A program made the translations under genes and the position numbers. Source: CAYSWV01 sp964434865 (lineage in GTDB: Bacteria; Cyanobacteriota; Cyanobacteriia; Thermostichales; Thermostichaceae). From it: 64,000 nucleotides of DNA. Location of the stretch: positions 4,475 to 68,474 of the forward strand of contig CAYSWV010000025.1 of the NCBI GenBank assembly GCA_964434865.1, written 5' to 3'. Below are positions 8,731 to 17,234 of this stretch, piece by piece (the first letter of the stretch is position 1; every line of letters starts with the position of its first letter). Under the pieces are notes generated by a model, which worked only from the letters and a program-made list of their open reading frames with translations, ran no database searches and was not told where the DNA came from.

Positions 8731-8982
8731 ATGACCCAACAAAATTAGACTTTGAGCAACAGCTATGATAGAGGGATTGCACCTTCAGAGGTTATCGCTC
8801 GGATGGATCGTGAAGGAGATCATTACAAACAACTTCCAGTTCGAGAGGGTGGGATTGATACCACTAGTGGCTACACTGTAGATCAGGAAGGACTGATCAA
8901 TAACTACGCCATTGAACCTGAGATGTATATCAATGAACCAGGTGACTTGCGAGCAGAAGAATCCAAACGAGCTGGGAACTAA
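8731..8982 (+). pseudogene. Small conserved-type gene interrupted by TAG at codon 6
   Basis: An ATG at 8731 with AGGAG six bases upstream starts MTQQN and then meets TAG at 8746-8748. The same frame continues without another stop for 78 codons (TLSNSYDRGIAPSEVIARM onward, ending EESKRAGN). The only in-frame restart is TTG at 8752, which has no ribosome binding site. The well-placed ATG in the same frame argues that the intact gene began at 8731 and that the TAG is a recent mutation or a base-calling error. The protein is acidic and soluble with no recognised domain. The TGGGAACTAA at its 3' end, including the stop, is duplicated (8973-8992). Confidence 0.55.
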
Positions 8983-8992
8983 TGGGAACTAA
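8973..8992. repeat. 10-bp tandem duplication spanning a stop codon
   Basis: Two perfect copies of TGGGAACTAA; the first contains the stop codon of the upstream small gene. Confidence 0.85.
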
Positions 8993-9279
8993 GCTTGAGA
9001 GCTATATGACATCTCTTAGGCGGCTCTAACAGATAATTTTATTAAATAATGCTTGGCGGGAAAACCTAAGGTGCTTCCTGCCTTTTTAAATTTTTAATTT
9101 TTTAACCAATACTTTAATACTTATTGTTATTTTGTCGATATAAATCAATGGGGAATAAATCAATGGGGATCTTCTCAGATCAGCATCAAGTATACCGTTG
9201 AATAAGTATGCACAAGTATGAAATTGAAATTGCTTGCTCGATCCCTAGAGTCCGATATTTAAGATCTTACAAGTCAAAT
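8983..9279. other. AT-rich intergenic region
   Basis: About 300 bp with poly-T and poly-A tracts and the duplicated TAAATCAATGGGGAA unit at 9141-9169; no gene or clear terminator seen. Confidence 0.5.
9141..9169. repeat. 15-bp tandem duplication
   Basis: TAAATCAATGGGGAA followed directly by TAAATCAATGGGGA. Confidence 0.9.
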
Positions 9280-9674
9280 TTATTGCCATCCCAATGTTTC
9301 CATGACCTGATTTGCTAAATCAGTTGCATCAAACGGCTTAGCAATAGTGCTAGCTACCTTCAAGTTTTGGAAATAGCGACTGGCTCGCATGATACCTGCT
9401 TTAGCTGTGAGAAAAATAACAGGAATAGGTCGAGTTTTGGGATCAACCTGCAAGTTTCTGAAAGTGGCTGGACCATCCATCCCAGGCATCATGACATCAA
9501 GTAGAATCACATCAGGTATTAGATTGGAAGCTAACTGATTCCTTCAGGACCTGAAGCCGCTACATGAGCTTCCCACCCAGCTATGATTTCAAGACTGAGC
9601 TGCACAACTTCTCTGATGTCATCTTCGTCATCAATGATTAAAACACGTGGCACAGGTTGGACAGTATTAACCAT
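9280..9674 (-). pseudogene. Single-domain response regulator with one frameshift
   Basis: The first 44 codons from ATG 9674 give MVNTVQPVPRVLIIDDEDD (the acidic pocket) and reach ASGPEGI; the frame then breaks around 9530-9542. The continuation, one frame over, gives LASNLIPDVILLDVMMPGMDG with the phospho-acceptor Asp, then FLTAKA (conserved Thr) and IAKPFDATD (conserved Lys), ending at the normal C-terminus. A single missing base restores a full CheY-like receiver of about 131 residues. All signature residues are otherwise intact, so the lesion is recent or a sequencing error. No partner kinase is adjacent; the nearest is at 12258. Confidence 0.85.
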
Positions 9675-9846
9675 TCTTACTAACCTCGATCCTCAAAAAC
9701 AACTTTCGTTACTCTATACTGAATCTCCAATGTGAATTAGGCATGAACGATAGCAAATTTTATACTTTGTTAATAGTTCGAGCCTCCAGTCAGCCCATCC
9801 AGCAATACTGCTACTTCTATATAATATTTTGAAGAATGCCGATCAA

Positions 9847-10944
9847 TCAGATGGCATGACTCAGCTCATCAACTTTTGGCTGAACTAGGTCAGGAAATGA
9901 CGAGTTATTCAGGTCATAGCTAGGTATTACTCTTAAACGTAGACTGACAGGAATATTTAGCCTTTCCTCAACTTCAGAAGCTATTTGTTCAACATCTGCA
10001 TTAGTCACAATACCTTCAGGGGCTACTATTTCAGCAAATATATTCATATGATCTGGCTGTGGATCCACATCAATTCTGCGAATGTCAGCTAACTGATTGG
10101 TGTACTGTTGATAAACAATTGATCTAATGGCGTGATTGGCTTGCTCATTGATCAAGAGTTGCCGAAATGAAAACCCTAATGGAATCCCAAGTAGGCAGAG
10201 TATAGCGATTGAAATGATTAGATGGCTTTTGGCGCGCCCGATAGATCCATACCCTTCCAGGAGAAAAACCAAGGAGCCACATAGAATAATGCCGCACAGA
10301 TTAGCTAGAAATAACAGCAGTGCTCCCCAAGCAATCTCTTGATCGCCTAGTGAAAACCCGATCCCGGTCACACTAATGGGAGGCAGCAAAGCGACTGAAA
10401 TAGCAACTCCTGGTAGTGCACTGCCAACCCTAACCCGAGAAGTGGCAAAAGCTCCAGCTACTCCCGATGCCATGGCAACACCTAAGTCCAGCAAGGTGGG
10501 TTGAGAGCGCTGTAAAATCTCAGAAGAAAGATTTTGGAGACCTACCAAATTACAAACAATTATCGAGGTAACCATAGCTACAAAGAAGCCAGTTACCAAC
10601 GTCAATCCAGCTCGCTTAAATAACCTACGGTTTCCCACCGATAAGCTAAACGCTATACCAATAGTTGGGTTCAGCAAAGGTGTGATGATCATGGCCCCAA
10701 TGATGACTGCAGTACTATCGCCTAATAAACCCAAAGTACAGATCAGGCTTGATAGCAGCAAAAGCAAATAAAAATTTAACGAGGGTACGGCATCTCTCCA
10801 AAGGGCCTTATTCAATGCGACTAGAGGCCTAGATGATTTTCCTAACCATTGCCAGGTTCCACTATTACTGTTCCAAACTAGATGGACGATATGATCTGTA
10901 CATTGCTTAGTAACTCGAAGTAATCTTGCTAGATAGTGATTCAT
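9847..10944 (-). CDS. DUF389 (TIGR00341) integral membrane protein
   Basis: A 365-residue membrane protein of unknown function found widely in cyanobacteria and other bacteria. After a ~50-residue soluble N-terminus come six or so helices carrying the family motifs LGDSTAVIIGAMIITPLLNP and ALPGVAISVALLPPISVTG; a soluble C-terminal domain of ~100 residues follows (RIDVDPQPDHMNIFAEIVAPEG). No signal peptide is needed because the first helix anchors it. It is transcribed alone, 172 bp upstream of the broken response regulator. A transporter or sensor role is speculation. Confidence 0.9.
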   Translation of the reverse strand: MNHYLARLLRVTKQCTDHIVHLVWNSNSGTWQWLGKSSRPLVALNKALWRDAVPSLNFYLLLLLSSLICTLGLLGDSTAVIIGAMIITPLLNPTIGIAFSLSVGNRRLFKRAGLTLVTGFFVAMVTSIIVCNLVGLQNLSSEILQRSQPTLLDLGVAMASGVAGAFATSRVRVGSALPGVAISVALLPPISVTGIGFSLGDQEIAWGALLLFLANLCGIILCGSLVFLLEGYGSIGRAKSHLIISIAILCLLGIPLGFSFRQLLINEQANHAIRSIVYQQYTNQLADIRRIDVDPQPDHMNIFAEIVAPEGIVTNADVEQIASEVEERLNIPVSLRLRVIPSYDLNNSSFPDLVQPKVDELSHAI

Positions 10945-11254
10945 ACCTTCCTGTGGACTTTAAAAATGATACTTAGTTTGATAGATGGTTGTGAATTAAC
11001 TGTGAACCATGCTTTCGATGGCCAATGAAGAAGGGTATGGATGCAGAATTAGATAAATTCACACTATGTTCACGATTCTTGAATTAACTATAGACAGTTA
11101 CCCTTGCACTGCTATTAGAAACTTGAAGGTTATAACCAGTTTTTCTTGTTGATGCCTACCTCCGATCTCAGTGAGAAGCTAAGTGTTGACAACCACAAGC
11201 GGCCTTAACCCCTCAGCTTTTTGGTAGCAGTCTCATCAGGAGATCACCTCAGGT
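10945..11254. other. Intergenic region between divergent DUF389 and DUF2294 genes
   Basis: About 310 bp. It contains AT-rich patches suited to promoters. No gene or structured RNA recognised. Confidence 0.45.
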
Positions 11255-11695
11255 ATGACAACTACTGATCCATCTATGCAGACCCGTGGACAGATTGAGA
11301 GAACTCTGTCGCAAAGGATTCAGAATCTCTATAAGGAGCAGTTAGATCACCAAACGGGGAAAGTCACTTGTCAACTCTTCGCAGATAAGTTGGCCATTAT
11401 TGTAGAGAATTCATTCACTCAGCCTGAGCAGTTATTGGCTCAAACTGGCCAAAATGAGTTAGTTAAAAACATCCGTGAAGATTTGGATGAAGCAATTCGA
11501 CCTCATGTAAAAGATCTCATTGAAGCGATCTTGCGAGTACAGGTGCTAGACATTATGAGTGATGCCACCTTAGAAACAGGGCGAACTGGGATCATAGCTG
11601 TCTTAGACCAGACTCCGACTGTGCGCAACCCATCTGCCATTCCTAAAGTGAAGGTGAAAGACTCAAGAGGACAGGATGAGCAAGTTAATCCATAA
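11255..11695 (+). CDS. DUF2294 domain protein, copy 1
   Basis: A 146-residue protein of the DUF2294 family, function unknown but repeatedly found near histidine kinases and transporters. The domain covers residues about 12-118: LSQRIQNLYKEQL, then GKVTCQLFADKLAIIVENSFTQPEQLL and the family ending VLDIMSDATLETGRTGIIAVL. A basic/acidic mixed tail follows. It overlaps the next paralogue by 20 bp in another frame and precedes a sensor kinase, forming a likely three-gene unit. Confidence 0.88.
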   Translation: MTTTDPSMQTRGQIERTLSQRIQNLYKEQLDHQTGKVTCQLFADKLAIIVENSFTQPEQLLAQTGQNELVKNIREDLDEAIRPHVKDLIEAILRVQVLDIMSDATLETGRTGIIAVLDQTPTVRNPSAIPKVKVKDSRGQDEQVNP

Positions 11696-12062
11696 TCAGG
11701 CAACCAAGATAGAGGCTTTGTTATCCGCAAAAATTGAAGCTCTACATCGAACGATACTCCGGTATGAAGTTGGTGATATTACGTGCCATTTTTTGAGTTC
11801 AAATGAATTGGCTGTGATTATTGAAGACTCCATGACTCCTACTGAGCAAGTGCTCTGGCAACATGGGTATCGGCATCTGGCCCGGCAGGTTAGAGAGAGC
11901 TTTGTCAACCTGATCCAACCTCAGCTCAAAGCCATTGCTGAACAAGCAACGCAGTCAGTTATCCTTGATTATCTTTGTGATGTCAATATGGAAACGGGTC
12001 GGTCTAGTATTGTGATTATATTTCAATCAGATGGCCTTCAACCAGACGGCTCAGCGATCTAG
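11676..12062 (+). CDS. DUF2294 domain protein, copy 2
   Basis: A 128-residue paralogue of the preceding gene, with the same pattern: IEALHRTILRYEVGDITCHF, LAVIIEDSMTPTEQVL and ILDYLCDVNMETGRSSIVIIF. The ATG lies inside the 3' end of copy 1 (20-bp overlap), so translation is probably coupled. The tandem pair could form a heterodimer. Downstream, 195 bp separate it from the histidine kinase start. Confidence 0.85.
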   Translation: MSKLIHNQATKIEALLSAKIEALHRTILRYEVGDITCHFLSSNELAVIIEDSMTPTEQVLWQHGYRHLARQVRESFVNLIQPQLKAIAEQATQSVILDYLCDVNMETGRSSIVIIFQSDGLQPDGSAI

Positions 12063-12257
12063 AAATCTGCACTACTTGCCAGATAAACAACGCACAGCTA
12101 AAATAAGTGCACTTAGTGATCACCACGCGACCTTAGATAGCTTGCGTGAGATGTATTCAAATTGGTTGATCTACATCTGTACTGTCCCATCAATAGCTAC
12201 AGCCATTTGTACATCGCCTATCGATACAACCTCTTGATATCTAAGGAGCTAAGTATA

Positions 12258-14117
12258 GTGACTAGTTCTGCTTCAAAGCCGTACTCAATCCTGATCATCA
12301 ATGAACAGCTAGATCCTATTAATTACAGGCAGACTCTGAAGCAACATGGCATTAATGTTTTCTCCTTCATTGAAGCCAGTTCTTGTGCCCAGGGACTGAA
12401 CCTTTGGGAAGCCTTCCGACCTCATTTGATCTTGCTAGATAGTCCTGAGTGGTCTATCTTCATTGAGCAATCTAAGCTTTATTCAAACAACAGTTATCTG
12501 CCTATCATCACAATCGTAGAGGCTAGCGAGGTTGATCGCGCTATCAAAGTCAAGGAGGAAGGGGTTTTAAATTACGTTGTGAAACAAGGTAATGTGGTTA
12601 AAGAGCTAGCTAATTGTGTTCATGAAGCACTTAGGCTCATTAAGCTGCAGGATCAATTGCGACATGGCGACTACACCCAGACTCCAGTCAACACATGGAT
12701 CAAGCGATACATGAGTCTGCGTGACAGCTACGGTTTCATCACTGGGTTTCAAGTTGAAAGCATTCATCAACCTACTAGTTTATCAACCTGGCAGCGGCAG
12801 TTGGATGTCATCGCGACTTATTTTGAAAAGAAGCTATTTTCAGAGTATTGCAATGTTGTAGAGACAGGGGAACCCTTGACAAGAGAGATCACTCTTAACA
12901 ACAGTTATCCATCTACCTGTGAAGTGACCTGCACAAAATCGAATGATGGTCTTGTGGCGGTATGGAGAGCGTTAGAAAAGACTCCCAACGGGATGTTAGA
13001 GCTAGTAACTGCCCATACCAGAGATGCCATGGTAGTCACTAAAGCCTATCCCCTCCAAGATCCTGGCCCTGAGATCATCTATATCAATGATGCCTTTACT
13101 CACTTAACTGGCTACCAACAAGATGATGTTCTGGGAGTTTCACCTCGGCTGCTTCAGGGCGAGAAAACAGATCCAGCGGCCAAGTTTGAAATTCGCACCG
13201 CTCTCCAGCACCAAAAACCGCTAACCATTGAGTTGATTAACTATCACAAAAATGGCTCCGAGTACTGGGCAGAACTCAGTCTCTCTCCTGTTTTTAGCCC
13301 AGATGGAACTTGCACCCACTTTGTGGCCCTTCAACGAGATATTACAACCCGCAAGCAAGCCGAACTTCAACAGACTCAACAACTGGCCCTAACCCAAGCA
13401 GCCTTAGAAGAGGCAGAAGCAGTTAATAAAGCTAAAGATGATTTCTTAACTATCGTCTCGCATGATCTCCGATCTCCACTGACCTCTATCTTAGCCAGTA
13501 TTCAATTATTGCGCACAGACAGCATTACTCAAAATCAGAAAAACCATTTGCTAAGTATCATTGAACGGAACAGTCACAACCAATCCAAATTATTGGAAGA
13601 TTTACTGGATTACTCCCGCATTGCTCAAAGTCAACTGCCTATCAATAAAGAATGGATCCAACTAGCTGAAGAACTCCAGACTATAGTCCAAACATTGAAA
13701 CTCCAAGCTCATCAAAAGGGGATTAAACTCGAACTGGTCATGAGTGATGATATCAAGAGGCTCAAGATACTCGTTGATCCAGCACGGCTATGGCAAGTCA
13801 TGGATAACCTGCTATCTAATGCTATTAAGTTTACCCCTGCCCAAGGATTCATCAAAGTCAATGCCCATTGTAATCAGGGCTATGTGATCATGGCTGTCCA
13901 AGATACAGGCCGAGGGATCGCCTCAAAGCATCTACCCCATATATTTGAACCGTTCTACCAAAGTAAGCATCAGAAAACTAAGTCGAAAGGGATTGGGCTA
14001 GGATTATCTATCGTTAACCAGATTGTGCAGCTTCATGGAGGGACGATTGCAGTTGAAAGCCCTGGTGTTGGATATGGTGCAACTTTTACAGTTAAACTGC
14101 CTTTGACAAATTATTGA
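12258..14117 (+). CDS. Sensor histidine kinase with degenerate receiver and LOV-like PAS domain
   Basis: Start GTG at 12258 is set by AAGGAG at 12243-12248; the frame stays open further upstream but without a signal. The 619-residue protein has: a receiver-like domain (residues ~1-120) keeping LILLDSPEW and a Lys but with the acidic pocket changed to IINEQ; a ~150-residue linker; a PAS domain (about 245-370) with GYQQDDVLGVSPRLLQGE and YHKNGSEYWAELSLSPV, which is LOV-like but lacks the flavin-binding Cys; a HisKA helix with the phospho-His in IVSHDLRSPLTSIL; and an ATPase domain (DNLLSNAIKFTP, DTGRGIA, GIGLGLSIV). No membrane segment, so a cytosolic sensor. Cognate regulator unknown. Confidence 0.9.
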   Translation: MTSSASKPYSILIINEQLDPINYRQTLKQHGINVFSFIEASSCAQGLNLWEAFRPHLILLDSPEWSIFIEQSKLYSNNSYLPIITIVEASEVDRAIKVKEEGVLNYVVKQGNVVKELANCVHEALRLIKLQDQLRHGDYTQTPVNTWIKRYMSLRDSYGFITGFQVESIHQPTSLSTWQRQLDVIATYFEKKLFSEYCNVVETGEPLTREITLNNSYPSTCEVTCTKSNDGLVAVWRALEKTPNGMLELVTAHTRDAMVVTKAYPLQDPGPEIIYINDAFTHLTGYQQDDVLGVSPRLLQGEKTDPAAKFEIRTALQHQKPLTIELINYHKNGSEYWAELSLSPVFSPDGTCTHFVALQRDITTRKQAELQQTQQLALTQAALEEAEAVNKAKDDFLTIVSHDLRSPLTSILASIQLLRTDSITQNQKNHLLSIIERNSHNQSKLLEDLLDYSRIAQSQLPINKEWIQLAEELQTIVQTLKLQAHQKGIKLELVMSDDIKRLKILVDPARLWQVMDNLLSNAIKFTPAQGFIKVNAHCNQGYVIMAVQDTGRGIASKHLPHIFEPFYQSKHQKTKSKGIGLGLSIVNQIVQLHGGTIAVESPGVGYGATFTVKLPLTNY

Positions 14118-14119
14118 CT

Positions 14120-14165
14120 TTAAGCGAAATCTAGAGATAAGGTTAAGCGAAATCTAGAGATAAGG
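14120..14165. repeat. Perfect 23-bp tandem duplication
   Basis: Two identical adjacent copies of a 23-bp unit beginning TTAAGCGAAATCTAGAG, directly after the kinase stop codon. Confidence 0.95.
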
Positions 14166-14296
14166 TCTAGATTAGGTCTAACTAGTTATTATGCAGCAGC
14201 CTCAAATCTTGTAACTTGGGATCAATAGACATTTTGCGGTTCTGAATTGGGGGATGAATCTTGGCGGGAGTTTTTTGAAAAGAATCGAGATCAGTG

Positions 14297-14524
14297 GTTA
14301 TACAAGGTGATGAGCCACCTAGTTATCACTTCATGTGGAGTTTGCCTTATGGCTGGGATCCTGAGGTGACCTGTGAGCCGATTCAAGCCTGGTTATTAGA
14401 AGCCATGGGGGGTATGAAGATCGTGTTCAGGTTTTGAGGGCTTTATCCAAACTTAGCCACCCATTTACTTCAGCATATCCAAGCTTATCAATTTGATCAG
14501 ATTTTACATCTTTGCCAAGACTAA
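14297..14524 (+). pseudogene. Decayed coding remnant, possibly P4-type primase/helicase
   Basis: No open gene, but a coding-like trace hops through three frames: FMWSLPYGWDPEVTCEPIQ and AWLLEAMGG, then YEDRVQVLRAL, then ATHLLQHIQAYQFDQILHL with a stop at 14524. The W-LP--Y-P---C--I--WL-E--GG pattern resembles the region just before the ATPase of phage/plasmid P4-family primases; the rest does not. Taken together it looks like a remnant of a mobile-element gene with at least two frameshifts. Identification is tentative. Confidence 0.3.
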
Positions 14525-14530
14525 ATAGCC

Positions 14531-15145
14531 TTAAAGATCTTTAATCCAATCAATTAAATTGCTGCCCCCATAGTAAATAGCATAAAGAACAGATAGGGAT
14601 ACTGCACTCGCTAACAGACAAACCAGCAACCCTGCTAAACTAATCAAGCCATCATCTTCAAGTAAACCAAACCCACAGACAAAAATGCCTATAGCGGGTA
14701 GTGTATTCGTCCCTGGTATAGGAATTAACATCGAGGTTGCCATTAGGGTTATACAACTCCCAATAACGATCCGACCCACCATGCTGGTACAAACAGTGGC
14801 TAATCGAGGTTGAGTAAAAAATTCAATTCTTCTTAACCAAGGGATACCATTTTTGAGAATTGCTTGAGCTCTAGGCAGAGCAACAGCAGCTTTTAGTACT
14901 CGTGAGGGTAGCCAGGGTGTGGTTTTGCCCAAGATTAACTGGATCGATAAGATCAAAATAACTATAGCAAAGGGAGTCGAGTAACCAGGAGCTGGAACAG
15001 GTAGTGCAGAAGGCAACGATAACATAATAAAAAAAAGTCCAAATGTCCGTTCACCAGACAAGGTGAGGATATCGGCTAATGTGACCGGTTCCACTCGATC
15101 AGGAGATAAAAAGGCGGCCTCTAACTCTTGAGATAACCTAGCCAT
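14531..15145 (-). CDS. ExoD family membrane protein
   Basis: A 204-residue protein of the ExoD family, named after a Rhizobium exopolysaccharide gene; molecular function unknown. The N-terminal soluble part has TLADILTLSGERTFGLFFIML, the family signature, followed by LSLPSALPVPAPGYSTPF and four hydrophobic segments. The length is typical. It is convergent with the kinase operon and lies beside the pseudogene remnant, with 145 bp to the divergent pirin gene. Confidence 0.88.
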   Translation of the reverse strand: MARLSQELEAAFLSPDRVEPVTLADILTLSGERTFGLFFIMLSLPSALPVPAPGYSTPFAIVILILSIQLILGKTTPWLPSRVLKAAVALPRAQAILKNGIPWLRRIEFFTQPRLATVCTSMVGRIVIGSCITLMATSMLIPIPGTNTLPAIGIFVCGFGLLEDDGLISLAGLLVCLLASAVSLSVLYAIYYGGSNLIDWIKDL

Positions 15146-15290
15146 TGATCCTCATATGATCCTCACAATCCAGGCATCAACAAATTTTATGGAATTACTT
15201 TTGTAGCAGCCTACCCTAACTATTAAATCATGGGAGCATGGGATCTAGAGATCTGTTCCATCACAAAAAGCGGAGCTTCTAGATTGCACC

Positions 15291-16196
15291 ATGGACACCG
15301 ATCATTTAACCCCTGTAATACCTTTGCCTCAGTACCATCAACCTCAGGCCAGGCAGCGCTCAGTCAAGTTGCAAGTGTCTGGGGTCCAGGCCTCTGACGG
15401 TGCGGGTGTGAGTCTAACTCGAATCATTGGGACAGCCGCCCTGCCCATGCTAGATCCGTTTCTCCTGCTTGATATGTTTTATTCGGATCGCCCTGCAGAG
15501 TACCTGGCTGGATTCCCTGATCATCCCCATCGAGGTTTTGAAACAGTAACTTACCTTGTGGCTGGTAGCGTCCGACATGCTGACAATCAAGGGCATAAAG
15601 GCGTGATTCAGGCTGGTGGGGTCCAGTGGATGACGGCAGGTCGGGGGATTATTCACTCTGAAATGCCTGAACAGACAGACGGTTTGTTGTGGGGCTTTCA
15701 ACTGTGGATCAATCTACCTGCCACCCAAAAGATGACAGTTCCTTGCTATCAAGACTTTACAGCTGCCGAAATACCTGTTGAACATTGGAATAATGGCACA
15801 CAAATTCGAGTCATTGCTGGAACCACCCGCCAAGGCATAACAGGACCTACTCAAGCTAGATTTACAGCCCCCTACTACTGGGATGTCACTATGCTAGCTA
15901 AGAGCCAATGGATGGATAGCTTACCCTCAACCCACCATGCTTTGATTTTTGTTTACAACGGAGAGATTAACGTTGTCGGAGGCTCCTCTCAACCCCAGAG
16001 AGTCATGGCAGGATCATTAGCTGTCTTGAGTGAAGGGGACTCCATTCAGATTGAAACTGATAGTCAACCCAGCCAGTTTTTGCTAATTGCGGGGCAACCC
16101 TTACATGAACCCATAGCTCATGGGGGTCCTTTTGTGATGAATACTCGGGCTGAAGTTCTGCAGGCTTACCAAGATTATGTCTCAGGCTGCTTTTAA
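15291..16196 (+). CDS. Pirin family protein
   Basis: Cupin-fold protein of 301 residues; bacterial pirins can act as quercetin 2,3-dioxygenases or bind metabolic enzymes. The metal-binding histidines are visible in FPDHPHRGFETVTY and GIIHSEMPEQ, with the second cupin half giving GSLAVLSEGDSIQI. The ATG at 15291 gives a short N-terminal extension before the family start. Thirty-six bases downstream begins a glutathione transferase, then an SDR, so the three likely form an operon for handling quinones or phenolic compounds. Confidence 0.93.
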   Translation: MDTDHLTPVIPLPQYHQPQARQRSVKLQVSGVQASDGAGVSLTRIIGTAALPMLDPFLLLDMFYSDRPAEYLAGFPDHPHRGFETVTYLVAGSVRHADNQGHKGVIQAGGVQWMTAGRGIIHSEMPEQTDGLLWGFQLWINLPATQKMTVPCYQDFTAAEIPVEHWNNGTQIRVIAGTTRQGITGPTQARFTAPYYWDVTMLAKSQWMDSLPSTHHALIFVYNGEINVVGGSSQPQRVMAGSLAVLSEGDSIQIETDSQPSQFLLIAGQPLHEPIAHGGPFVMNTRAEVLQAYQDYVSGCF

Positions 16197-16232
16197 ACTG
16201 CTAACTGTGGATTCGTAAGGACATACCAACTT

Positions 16233-17207
16233 ATGGGATTATTAATTGATGGTGTCTGGCATGATCAGTGGTATGACACTGCTAGCACTGGTGGACGATT
16301 TCAACGCCAAGCTTCTCAATTTCGCCATTGGGTCACCGCTGATGGTGGTCCAGGACCGACGGGTCAAGGTGGCTTTAAAGCGGAACCAGGGCGGTATCAC
16401 CTCTATGTGTCTTATGCGTGTCCCTGGGCTCATCGAACGCTAATCTTCCGGCTCCTCAAAGGGGTAGATGCCATGATCTCAGTGTCAGTGGTGCACTGGT
16501 ATATGGGTGAGCAGGGTTGGACGTTTGCACCTGGCGAAGGGGTTGTCCCTGATCCCATCTTTAAGGCAGACTACCTGCATCAAGTTTATACTCGGGCGCA
16601 GGCTTCCTATACCGGTAGAGTGACCGTACCCGTGCTTTGGGATCGGGAGACACAGACAATTGTGAATAATGAATCTGCTGATATTATTCGGATGTTCAAC
16701 AGTGCCTTTGATCACATTGGCGCTAAACCTGGAGATTATTATCCTCAAGACCTGAGAGAGAGTATCCATAGTTTGAATGAGCGAATCTATAACACGGTCA
16801 ATAATGGCGTTTATAAGTGTGGATTTGCCACCACTCAAGCTGCTTATGAAGAAGCTCTTACCCCGTTATTTGAAACCTTAGATTGGCTAGATCAACGACT
16901 CTCAACCCAACGCTATCTTACTGGTGCTCAACTCACAGAGGCTGATTGGCGACTCTTTACAACCTTGGTACGGTTTGATCCGGTTTATGTGGGACATTTC
17001 AAATGTAATCGTCGTCGCATTACAGACTATCCTCACCTGTGGGCCTATGTTCGAGATCTGTATCAAACCGCCCATGTGGCCTCAACGGTGAACTTTGCCC
17101 ACATCAAGCAGCACTACTACCAGAGTCATAAAACTATCAATCCGACTGGCATAGTGCCCGTTGGTCCTGAACTTGATTTTAAAGCCCCCCATGATCGCGA
17201 TAGATAA
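16233..17207 (+). CDS. Glutathionyl-hydroquinone reductase (Xi-class glutathione transferase)
   Basis: A 324-residue protein matching the ECM4/YqjG/PcpF family, which reduces glutathionyl-hydroquinones to hydroquinones. The active-site Cys is in YACPWAHRTLIF (residues about 55-66). The N-terminal GRFQRQASQFRHWV and the SVVHWYMGEQGWTF segment are family-specific, as are the NNESADIIRMFN glutathione-contact motif and the C-terminal helical domain with TEADWRLFTTLVRFDPVY. In an operon with pirin and an SDR; the combination suggests quinone detoxification, which is inference. Confidence 0.93.
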   Translation: MGLLIDGVWHDQWYDTASTGGRFQRQASQFRHWVTADGGPGPTGQGGFKAEPGRYHLYVSYACPWAHRTLIFRLLKGVDAMISVSVVHWYMGEQGWTFAPGEGVVPDPIFKADYLHQVYTRAQASYTGRVTVPVLWDRETQTIVNNESADIIRMFNSAFDHIGAKPGDYYPQDLRESIHSLNERIYNTVNNGVYKCGFATTQAAYEEALTPLFETLDWLDQRLSTQRYLTGAQLTEADWRLFTTLVRFDPVYVGHFKCNRRRITDYPHLWAYVRDLYQTAHVASTVNFAHIKQHYYQSHKTINPTGIVPVGPELDFKAPHDRDR

Positions 17208-17234
17208 TGCTATAACTACCCAGAGGAGATTTCT

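Noticed and set aside
12031..12237. Small open frame between DUF2294 copy 2 and the kinase
   Set aside because: It overlaps the end of copy 2 in another frame, has no ribosome binding site and its translation has no protein-like pattern.
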